From an uncultured Opitutia bacterium (GTDB lineage Bacteria; Verrucomicrobiota; Verrucomicrobiia; Opitutales; UBA953), in assembly GCA_903879465.1 (NCBI GenBank), contig CAIRLQ010000140.1, positions 1-21,326 on the forward strand: a stretch of 21,326 nucleotides of DNA, in the 5' to 3' direction. The notes beneath the pieces were generated by a model. The model saw nothing but the letters and a program-made list of their open reading frames with translations, ran no database searches and had not been told where the DNA came from. Each line of letters opens with the position of its first letter. Positions within the stretch are counted from its first letter, which is position 1. Both the position numbers and the translations under genes were made by a program. This document shows, piece after piece, positions 15,427 through 21,326 of this stretch.

Positions 15427-17452
15427 TCGTTTCAGGGGCGAGTCTCCTTGCTAACCCAAGGAACGCATCTTGGGCGCAAGCAGCGAGCCGTCCGCTAGGC
15501 TGACAGGAAGTATAACTGCCGTCGGACTGAAGCTCCTTGGCATCGCCGGAACGCTCCTGGTAAGTGGCAATGATCTCGGACTCAATACGCCGGCGGAGAG
15601 CTTTGTGGCGAACAGGGAAGACACATTCCACCCGGCGCAGGAAGTTACGAGGCATCCAATCAGCGCTACCCATGAGAATCACGGCATCCCCACCCGAATT
15701 CTCGAAGCGGAAAAGACGGCTATGTTCAAGGAAGCGACCTAAGAAACTCCGAACACGAATATTTTCGCTACGACCTGGTACGCCAGGCTTGAGACAACAG
15801 ATACCCCGAACGACGAGTTCCACCTTCACCCCAGCGGCCGAAGCACGGTAAAGGGCGGTGATGACATCCGGATCAACCAAACTATTCACTTTGGCGAAAA
15901 TATTAGCCTTACGACCAGCCGTCGCCGCCGAAGTTTCGGCATCAATCAGTTCAACGATACGGCGAGAGAGATCAAAAGGCGCAATCAGTAGGTGCTTGAA
16001 CTTAGGCCTGCCCAGATTGCCCGTCAGGACGTTAAACAAGAGGCCAACGTCTTCCGTAACCTCGGCATCGGCAGTGAAGAGTGAGAAGTCCGTATAGATT
16101 CGGGCGGTCTTAGGGTTATAGTTCCCTGTGCCAAGATGCGCATAGCGCCGAAGTCCGCCTTTCTCCTGTCGAATCACAAGGCACGCCTTGCAATGGGTCT
16201 TAAGGCCCGAAAGCCCGTAGACGACGTGGGCGCCGGCTTCCTCCAACTGCCGAGCCCACTCGATATTATTTAATTCATCAAACCGGGCACGCAACTCCAC
16301 GAGTGCGGTGACCTGCTTGCCATTGCGAGCAGCCTCCTTCAGTGCTTCGACGACTGGGGAATCGCCGCTGGTCCGATACAGCGTTAACTTAATCGCAACG
16401 ACCGATTCGTCGCGCGCCGCCTGTCGAATGAAATCAACGACCGGGGTGAACGATTCATAGGGATGGTGCAGTAAAAGATCTTGCTGGGCAATACGCCCAT
16501 ATAATTTCGAAGGGTCGTTGAATTCAGCAGGTAATGCGGGGACGAATGTCGGATATAGAAGATCAGGCCGGGGGACTAAATCGATCAAACTGGCAAGGCG
16601 AAGCAGATTGACTGGACCGGCGACGCGGAACGCATTCTCGACCTTCAATCCGATGGATTTAAGCAGCCAGGTCATCTCACCTTCGGGCACATCGCCCTCG
16701 ATTTCTAGACGAACCGGCGCCCCTTTGCGAAGATTACGGATTTCATCCTCGATTGCCTCCAAGAGATTCCCCGCCTCCTCCTCGTCGACATACAAATCAC
16801 TATTACGCGTAATTCGGAAAGCCCAAGACCCCTGCAACTCCAGTCCAGGGAACAAACGGTGAATAAACAACTGCACGACGTGACTAAGTAACGTAAAGCA
16901 AGTATGACCGTTCGGACCAACCGACAAAACGCGCGGCAAAACACGGGGGACCGGCACAACGGCTCGGCGAATCTCGCCGTCCGTTGGATCGCGTAAAAGC
17001 ACAAGCAGATATAGACCCTTGTTGGTCAGGACAGGGAAGGGGTGCGAAGGATCGATTGCGAGAGGTGTCAGCGCGGGAAAGATATCGGCATCGAAACGAG
17101 GAGAGAGTTCCGCGCGTTGGCTTTCATCGAGTTGCTCACGGGATTTAAAAATAATCCCCTGAGCTGCCAGCGCCGGGACCAGTTGCTCCTTCCAGCAACG
17201 CTGCTCAGCCTCCACCAACTTACGGGCGCGGCCAAGCACCTCAACGAGAAACTCCCGGGTCGCCGAATGGCTGGCCGACTCTTCCTGCTGCATGATGCCG
17301 GCAACACGTATTTCGAAAAATTCATCAAGATTCGAACTCGCGATAGAAAGAAATCGGACCCGTTCAAGCAACGGTAAGGTCGCATCCTCGGCTAGCTCCA
17401 GAACCCTTCGGTCGAAGCTCAACCAGCTCAACTCGCGATTAAACATAGGCAT
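15374..17452 (-). CDS. ppk1: Polyphosphate kinase 1
   Basis: PPK1 makes inorganic polyphosphate from ATP reversibly. From the ATG at 17452 it has 692 residues, opening with FNRELSWLSFDRRVLELA (N domain). The head domain follows. The catalytic phospholipase-D-like domains have LYRTSGDSPVV, ELRARFDE, KTHCKACLVIR, and YAHLGTGNYNPKTAR with the autophosphorylated histidine H439; SADWMPRNFLRRVE lies near the end. Earlier in-frame ATGs exist at 17464 and 17533. 17452 was chosen because it sits directly before the conserved opening and 7 nt after a good -10 candidate, but 17464 is a real alternative. A basic tail of roughly 20 residues at the C-terminus (ending SKKKARGRSVRRPR) is encoded where the gene overlaps lpxK. 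No ppx is nearby. Confidence 0.94.
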   Translation of the reverse strand: MPMFNRELSWLSFDRRVLELAEDATLPLLERVRFLSIASSNLDEFFEIRVAGIMQQEESASHSATREFLVEVLGRARKLVEAEQRCWKEQLVPALAAQGIIFKSREQLDESQRAELSPRFDADIFPALTPLAIDPSHPFPVLTNKGLYLLVLLRDPTDGEIRRAVVPVPRVLPRVLSVGPNGHTCFTLLSHVVQLFIHRLFPGLELQGSWAFRITRNSDLYVDEEEAGNLLEAIEDEIRNLRKGAPVRLEIEGDVPEGEMTWLLKSIGLKVENAFRVAGPVNLLRLASLIDLVPRPDLLYPTFVPALPAEFNDPSKLYGRIAQQDLLLHHPYESFTPVVDFIRQAARDESVVAIKLTLYRTSGDSPVVEALKEAARNGKQVTALVELRARFDELNNIEWARQLEEAGAHVVYGLSGLKTHCKACLVIRQEKGGLRRYAHLGTGNYNPKTARIYTDFSLFTADAEVTEDVGLLFNVLTGNLGRPKFKHLLIAPFDLSRRIVELIDAETSAATAGRKANIFAKVNSLVDPDVITALYRASAAGVKVELVVRGICCLKPGVPGRSENIRVRSFLGRFLEHSRLFRFENSGGDAVILMGSADWMPRNFLRRVECVFPVRHKALRRRIESEIIATYQERSGDAKELQSDGSYTSCQPSGRLAACAQDAFLGLARRLAPETISGSKKKARGRSVRRPR

Positions 17453-17459
17453 CGATTCA

Positions 17460-17488
17460 ATCATGGTAGCAGGGTGTGGGCTTGTCAG
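17460..17488 (-). promoter_or_regulatory. Candidate promoter for ppk1, leaderless geometry
   Basis: On the minus strand: CTGACA (five of six), 17-nt spacer, CATGAT (four of six), then 7 nt to the ATG at 17452. No Shine-Dalgarno is seen before any of the candidate ppk1 starts. This is one of the two best promoter matches in the window. If used, the ATG at 17464 would lie inside the -10 and could not be the start. Confidence 0.4.
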
Positions 17489-17540
17489 CAACGACCTCCC
17501 ATCGACCCCTAAAAGACCGCAACTCGCAAACAAACACGGG

Positions 17541-18704
17541 TTAAATCGCGGTTTCGTCGATGTTACATTCCGGCAAACCTTTGTCAGCTGTCCAGAAAAC
17601 CTTGAAATCCTTGTAGTCGACCAGCCTTAACCTCGGCGAGGCAGGGTGCTCATGCCTAATGACATCTCCACGGCCAAACGTCGCCGCCAACTTCTTAACC
17701 TCGTGCTTGGAAAGTCCGCGGGTCGGGATTTCCACCGTTTCAAGGCAGCCTTCTCGAATCGTGATGAATCGCAGCAAGCCCTTGATGATTTGCACATCCG
17801 AAACCAGTCGCGAGAGTCCCGCAGGTAACCCCGGGAGCTCCGCGTCTGAAAAGGCCGCGAACGAAAAACGCACCTCTCGAAGATCGCGGTGTAACCGCCG
17901 GTTAACGAACTCCGTAGAGGCGGGCGCCTCCCAAGGTCTAGCCTCATGACTCCAGTGCTCCCCAGAACTTAATTGCGGATCCGGCAACTGATTCAAGTCA
18001 GGGGCGATTCGCGCGATGAGACCGGTCCCGGCGCAGGCATCGCTTAGTTTCTGAAGTTTTTCCGAAGTAATTTTTAAAGCAGGCTCAAGGATGAGCAACA
18101 TCCCGCCTGGTCTCAGCCGCTCACGGACAAGTTCCACCCATTTAAGCAGGCCAGCCTGATCCAGCAACGGCATCTCATTGAGCACAAAACCAGCCACAAT
18201 CAGGTCATGCTGACCATCCGGCCAGGTCTCTGGCCGGGCGATGTCGCCGACGCGGGAAAGCACGCCGACGCCGTCGCCCAGAACCTCACGGGCAAAAGCC
18301 TCCATAGCCACCAATGCCGAGGGAGATTTATCGACCCCCGTCAGGCTGAGAGCCGCGAAACCCAGGCTCTTCAATCGGTAGGCGGCGGCAACTCCGCATG
18401 AGCCTGGCCCCGAACCAAGATCGAGAATCGAGGGGATCCTCGACGCCGGACGCCATTGCCGGAGACGACAGGTTTGATCCAAAGCCAACGAGGTGCGAAT
18501 GAAGCTCTGGGGAAGAAAGAAGACCCCATAGGCGGCCAGCAGTTTGGGATCGGCAAAATAATCAGGAAAACGGCGCTCTGGTCGCTCAGTCGTGAAAAGG
18601 TCGGATAATGCAGCGACTCCTGACATCGTGCGCTCCAATGCGTCATCACCTACCGCTGTCACCGCGGCCTCTGCTTCACGCACCCAGAAGGCCTCGGCCT
18701 TCAT
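17541..18704 (-). CDS. Rsm22-like ribosomal small-subunit methyltransferase family protein
   Basis: A 387-residue class I methyltransferase resembling the Rsm22/METTL17 family, which associates with the small ribosomal subunit during assembly. The N-terminal helical region has LAAYGVFFLPQSFIRTSLAL. SAM motif I is D95-LGSGPGSCG, then TGVDKSPSAL, LIVAGFVLNEMP, and RPGGMLLILEPAL. The family's next segment normally holds cysteines (CPH, CP, WCHF patterns) that bind an Fe-S cluster. Here the equivalent stretch reads APDLNQLPDPQLSSGEHWSHE and has none. The C-terminal region keeps DYKDFKVFW. The frame is open to 18782, but a GGAGG placed 9 nt before the ATG at 18704 selects that start. It follows recR by 19 bp. 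Family call moderate to good, catalysis uncertain. Confidence 0.82.
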   Translation of the reverse strand: MKAEAFWVREAEAAVTAVGDDALERTMSGVAALSDLFTTERPERRFPDYFADPKLLAAYGVFFLPQSFIRTSLALDQTCRLRQWRPASRIPSILDLGSGPGSCGVAAAYRLKSLGFAALSLTGVDKSPSALVAMEAFAREVLGDGVGVLSRVGDIARPETWPDGQHDLIVAGFVLNEMPLLDQAGLLKWVELVRERLRPGGMLLILEPALKITSEKLQKLSDACAGTGLIARIAPDLNQLPDPQLSSGEHWSHEARPWEAPASTEFVNRRLHRDLREVRFSFAAFSDAELPGLPAGLSRLVSDVQIIKGLLRFITIREGCLETVEIPTRGLSKHEVKKLAATFGRGDVIRHEHPASPRLRLVDYKDFKVFWTADKGLPECNIDETAI

Positions 18705-18713
18705 GGGGTAATG

Positions 18714-18718
18714 CCTCC
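18714..18718 (-). promoter_or_regulatory. Shine-Dalgarno that fixes the Rsm22-like gene start
   Basis: GGAGG on the minus strand, 9 nt before the ATG at 18704 and just after the recR stop. It is the clearest ribosome-binding site in the window and excludes the longer starts (18737, 18782), which would overlap recR and lack such a site. Confidence 0.7.
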
Positions 18719-18723
18719 AGCCT

Positions 18724-19326
18724 TCAGTTGCCGACATCTCGACGACCCTCCAAGGCGCTACGGAGGGTTGCCGGGTCGGCAAAAGTCAGACCGCTTCCAC
18801 TGGGAAGCCCGAAACCGATGCGCGATATCTTAATCGAAGGCCTCACGCCGTGGATTGTTTCGGAAATATAATGGCAGGTCGCCTCACCTTCGATGTCATT
18901 ACCCAAGGCGAGGACAATCTCGGTGACTGGCTCATCCTTAATGCGTTGCTCGAAGGTGGCGAAATTGAGCTGATCGGGGCCGACCCCATTGATGGGTGAA
19001 AGCCTTCCGTGAAGAACGTGATAAGTGCCCCGATATGCCGATGAACGCTCGATAGCGATGAGGTCAGGCACCTGCTCGACGACACAAATAACTGCGGGAT
19101 CGCGCTTAGGGTCGACGCAAATAGCGCAAAGATCCGATTCCGCCAGACTACCGCATCGTTGGCAGCGGCGAACCGCGGCAGCGGCGGCCTCTAACGATTC
19201 CAGCAAAGGCGCTAATTTAGCCGGACGCTCGACCAGAAGGTGAAGGGCGATGCGCTCGGCGGACCGATGGCCCATCCCAGGAAGCATCTTGAGCAACTGA
19301 CGGACCTTGTCGAAAGAAGGGGTCAC
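18724..19326 (-). CDS. recR: Recombination mediator protein RecR
   Basis: RecR works with RecO (and RecF) to load RecA on SSB-coated single-stranded DNA. The 200 residues show the N-terminal helix-hairpin-helix LPGMGHRSAERIALHLL, the zinc finger C55, C58, C67, C70, then a Toprim domain starting at VICVVEQVPDLIAIE and including GRLSPINGVGPDQL and LALGNDIEGEAT. The C-terminal Walker B-like segment is LPSGSGLTFAD, where most RecR have a VGGxLEYAD form, a mild divergence. The start codon is GTG at 19326, six bases after the ybaB stop. ybaB-recR adjacency is a classic conserved pair, usually behind dnaX, which is absent here; an Rsm22-like methyltransferase gene follows instead. Confidence 0.96.
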   Translation of the reverse strand: MTPSFDKVRQLLKMLPGMGHRSAERIALHLLVERPAKLAPLLESLEAAAAAVRRCQRCGSLAESDLCAICVDPKRDPAVICVVEQVPDLIAIERSSAYRGTYHVLHGRLSPINGVGPDQLNFATFEQRIKDEPVTEIVLALGNDIEGEATCHYISETIHGVRPSIKISRIGFGLPSGSGLTFADPATLRSALEGRRDVGN

Positions 19327-19332
19327 GTCAGA

Positions 19333-19644
19333 TCACATTCCCGGCAGGGAAAACCCGGCTGTAGCCTTTGACATCGTAGTCTCGTGAAGTTCCCGTGCCT
19401 TGATCGAAGCCTCCTGGAGCGCCGTCAGCAGAGTCTGCTCAACCAAGGCCTTATCCTCCTTGAGAAAATCAGCATCGATGAACAAGGCGTGGACGAAGCC
19501 GTGCCCATTAACAGTGACGCGAAGGGCGCCCCCGCCGTGCGAGATTTCAATCCGCTCGTCTGTGAGTTTTTGCTGAGCCTCGGTGATGCCACGTTGCATC
19601 TTCTGAGCTTGTTTGAGGAGTTTGCCGACGCCTGCCATAGTCAT
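19333..19644 (-). CDS. ybaB: YbaB/EbfC-family nucleoid-associated protein
   Basis: A 103-residue small DNA-binding protein of the YbaB/EbfC family, a dimer that coats and bends nucleoid DNA. Visible parts are a helical N-terminus (GVGKLLKQAQKMQRGITEAQQKL), the beta sheet with GGGALRVTVNGHGFVHALFID, and a C-terminal helix (LVEQTLLTALQEASIKARELHETTMSKATAGFSLPGM), matching family length and layout. Start choice: ATG at 19644 has a CCGAGG 5 nt upstream, favouring it over the ATG at 19638. It heads the minus-strand unit ybaB-recR-methyltransferase. A TTGACT lies 25 nt before the ATG, but no fitting -10 follows. Confidence 0.95.
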   Translation of the reverse strand: MTMAGVGKLLKQAQKMQRGITEAQQKLTDERIEISHGGGALRVTVNGHGFVHALFIDADFLKEDKALVEQTLLTALQEASIKARELHETTMSKATAGFSLPGM

Positions 19645-19699
19645 GCCAGCCTCGGCATCAGGGCAGGGGAGTCAAGGGAGACCGCTGAAGCCTCCCTGC

Positions 19700-19728
19700 T
19701 TGCACCCTGGACCCCAGATGGCTAACTC
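19700..19728 (+). promoter_or_regulatory. Candidate promoter for the DUF971 gene (weak)
   Basis: TTGCAC, 17-nt spacer, TAACTC, then 6 nt to the ATG. Both hexamers are weak matches (three and two of six). It is recorded because the geometry is identical to the other candidates. It lies in the 90-bp divergent gap with ybaB, which holds nothing else recognisable. Confidence 0.2.
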
Positions 19729-19734
19729 CTACCG

Positions 19735-20031
19735 ATGCGTCCACCGCGAGACCTCCAAATCATCGGGGATTTCGTCGCCATCACCTGGGACGATGGCACC
19801 GAGCAGTGCCTCCGCTCAGAGCTGCTCCGCGAGCGCTCACCCAGCGCCGAAAACATGGGCGAAGTCGATATCCTCGGCCAACGTTGGGGCGGCGATGGAC
19901 CCCGCCGCTTCCCCGGGGTGACCGTCACAGGCATGAGCCGCGTAGGCAACTATGCGGTGACGTTCGAATTTAGTGATGCACACCGGACCGGAATTTACAG
20001 CTGGGAGTACCTCCGATCACTCGGCGCATAA
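19735..20031 (+). CDS. DUF971 (GBBH-like N-terminal) domain protein
   Basis: A 98-residue single-domain protein of the DUF971 family, the same fold as the N-terminal domain of gamma-butyrobetaine hydroxylase. The signature WDDGTEQCLRSELLRERSP near the start and AVTFEFSDAHRTGIYSWEYLRSL at the end are diagnostic. The function of stand-alone members is unsettled; some occur fused to or near Fe-S cluster or Mrp/ApbC-type proteins, which are not present here. The metal-binding cysteines of the eukaryotic hydroxylase domain are not evident (only one Cys). The start is the only ATG in frame at the conserved N-terminus; no Shine-Dalgarno. The gap to phoH is 48 bp. Confidence 0.9.
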   Translation: MRPPRDLQIIGDFVAITWDDGTEQCLRSELLRERSPSAENMGEVDILGQRWGGDGPRRFPGVTVTGMSRVGNYAVTFEFSDAHRTGIYSWEYLRSLGA

Positions 20032-20043
20032 CTATTTTACGGA

Positions 20044-20073
20044 TTGCCCCCGGGGCGGCGACAGGTTCATAAT
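20044..20073 (+). promoter_or_regulatory. Candidate promoter for phoH, leaderless GTG start
   Basis: TTGCCC (four of six), 18-nt spacer, CATAAT (five of six), then 6 nt to the GTG at 20080. Transcription would be expected to begin within a base or two of the start codon, leaving no leader, and no Shine-Dalgarno is present. This is the best -10 match in the window. Confidence 0.42.
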
Positions 20074-20079
20074 CATGAT

Positions 20080-21326
20080 GTGAAAAAGACTTACGTCCTG
20101 GACACCAACGTTCTGATTCACGATCCCGAGTCCTTGTTCAAGTTCGACGAGCATATTGTCGCGGTGCCCGTCGAAGTTTTGTCGGAACTCGATCGTCTCA
20201 AGACTCAACAAGGCCAGCTCGGCGCCAGCGCCCGACGGGTCAATCGCTCCATCCGGAGTTTGTTCGAGAACCGAACGTTGAAGGACATCGCCGAAGGCGA
20301 CCCAAGTAAACCGGGCGCCCTCCACGCCAAGCTTCGCGATGGCGGCGAACTACGCATCGTTATCAACGAATCGCTTATCCGCGATCACTTTAACGGCGCT
20401 AAATCTGAACGCCTCCGCGCCGTCTTCATGCAGGTCGACGCACCCGACCACCGTATCATCGCCTCGGCACTCTATCTGCGCGACACCTCTAAGGGACAGG
20501 TCGTCCTCGTCACTAAAGACGCCTGCATGGCACTGAAGGCGCAGGCGCTCGGCATGGACGTGCAGGATTATCGTAACGACCGCGTCGAAACCAGCGATGT
20601 CGGGGATTACCGCACCATCAGCGTTTCGGCCGCCGCCATGCGCGACTTCCGTGAGCTTGCGCAAGTTCAAGTGAAAGTCAAAGAGGAGCCACCGCTCATC
20701 ATGAACGAGTACGTGATGTTCACTTCCGATGCATGGAGCGAACCGGCACGTCATATTGGCGACGGCGTCTTCGTTCCACTCGGCCTCTACCGCGAGTTTA
20801 TGTCTTCAGACAGCGGCGCCCGCAAAGGCTTGCAGATGCCACGCGGCATGCGGGTTATTCCGAAGAATTTCGAACAGTGGATCTTCTTGGACGCCTTGCT
20901 TAATCCGGACATCAAACTCGTGACTTGCTTCGGGCGAGCCGGCACCGGCAAGACGTTCCTCTCGATCGCCGCGGCACTTTCCCAGGTCCTAAGCGACTTC
21001 TCGCCTTACAAAAAACTCTACGTCTCTCGTCCCGTCGTTCAGATTGGCAAGGATATCGGCGCTCTGCCTGGCTCCAAGGAGGAGAAGCTGTCGCCGTACA
21101 TTCAGCCCTACTTTGACAACCTAGAGGTGCTCTTTTCCAAGAACGGCAACGCCGGCCCGACCCCCACCGCCAAAGAGACGGTTGCGACGGATTCTCAACG
21201 CCGACAGAAAAAAGCTCAGGCCATGAAGGCAGCCCAGCCAATCTTTGGCTCGCAATTCCAAGCGGTTAATCAACCACGCAAGCCCTACCAGTGGTTGATT
21301 GATTCCGGACTGATCGAAATCGAAGC
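20080..21326 (+). CDS. phoH: PIN-PhoH ATPase family protein (3' truncated)
   Basis: The reading frame runs off the window end (415 codons visible). The N-terminal PIN ribonuclease-like domain has acidic residues in place: D8 (VLDTN), E36, D123 and D147. After a linker, the PhoH P-loop ATPase begins, with Walker A GRAGTGKT (285-292), SRPVVQIGKDIGALPGSKEEK, and IQPYFDNLEVLF. This PIN-PhoH fusion (YlaK-like, PhoH2) is thought to couple ATP-driven RNA unwinding to cleavage. Between DNLEVLF and LIDSGLIEIE lies a basic, low-complexity insert of around 40 residues that is not usual in PhoH. The start is GTG at 20080, supported by the conserved KTYVLDTNVLIHD opening; no other start fits and no Shine-Dalgarno precedes it. 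Confidence 0.95.
   Translation, partial: MKKTYVLDTNVLIHDPESLFKFDEHIVAVPVEVLSELDRLKTQQGQLGASARRVNRSIRSLFENRTLKDIAEGDPSKPGALHAKLRDGGELRIVINESLIRDHFNGAKSERLRAVFMQVDAPDHRIIASALYLRDTSKGQVVLVTKDACMALKAQALGMDVQDYRNDRVETSDVGDYRTISVSAAAMRDFRELAQVQVKVKEEPPLIMNEYVMFTSDAWSEPARHIGDGVFVPLGLYREFMSSDSGARKGLQMPRGMRVIPKNFEQWIFLDALLNPDIKLVTCFGRAGTGKTFLSIAAALSQVLSDFSPYKKLYVSRPVVQIGKDIGALPGSKEEKLSPYIQPYFDNLEVLFSKNGNAGPTPTAKETVATDSQRRQKKAQAMKAAQPIFGSQFQAVNQPRKPYQWLIDSGLIEIE

Overview
The window is a dense stretch of bacterial chromosome, moderately GC-rich (mid-to-upper 50s % by eye). It is almost wholly coding, with no stretch over about 100 bases lacking a gene. I see no rRNA, tRNA, CRISPR array, insertion sequence, phage gene or sign of recent transfer. 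LpxK (lipid A), a DUF374 acyltransferase and TatA point to a Gram-negative cell. The gene set and protein style (PIN-PhoH, large TopB, Rsm22-like methyltransferase, GTG starts, few Shine-Dalgarno sites) would fit Verrucomicrobiota, perhaps Opitutae-like. That placement is an impression, not a phylogenetic result.

Layout. 1-445: 3' end of a SNF2-type helicase (+). 450-3501: trpC, rsmA and rimO, read on the minus strand in that order. 3572-6191: mazG, a YgjP-type metalloprotein and a Nudix hydrolase as a tight plus-strand operon, then a DUF374 acyltransferase. 6195-7121: tatA, an intrinsic terminator, then ribE (-). 7180-9915: acyP, ABC ATPase, ABC permease and an uncharacterised anchored protein as an overlapping plus-strand operon. 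9916-12645: topB (-). 12677-14154: panD followed by a class V aminotransferase, overlapping (-). 14221-15426: lpxK (+), whose 3' end overlaps that of ppk1 (15374-17452, -). 17541-19644: ybaB, recR and an Rsm22-like methyltransferase (-). 19735-20031: DUF971 (+). 20080 to the edge: phoH, truncated by the window (+).

Functions are mostly housekeeping: translation-apparatus modification (RimO, RsmA, Rsm22-like), nucleotide-pool cleaning (MazG, Nudix), recombination and topology (RecR, YbaB, TopB, SNF2), cofactor and amino-acid synthesis (RibE, PanD, TrpC), envelope (LpxK, DUF374, Tat, ABC exporter) and polyphosphate.

The most interesting signal is regulatory. Most starts lack a Shine-Dalgarno sequence. 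In front of seven genes a TTG/CTG-type -35 hexamer lies exactly 29-30 nt before the start codon, with a -10-like hexamer 6-7 nt before it. That geometry would put transcription initiation on the start codon and suggests leaderless mRNAs. Other points: an intrinsic terminator pressed against the ribE start codon, three proteins that keep a family fold but appear to have lost a hallmark metal or catalytic site (MazG C-domain, Rsm22-like, TopB zinc ribbons), and four convergent gene pairs that all abut or overlap. I found no clearly new multi-gene system; the acyP-ABC-anchored-protein operon is the nearest candidate.
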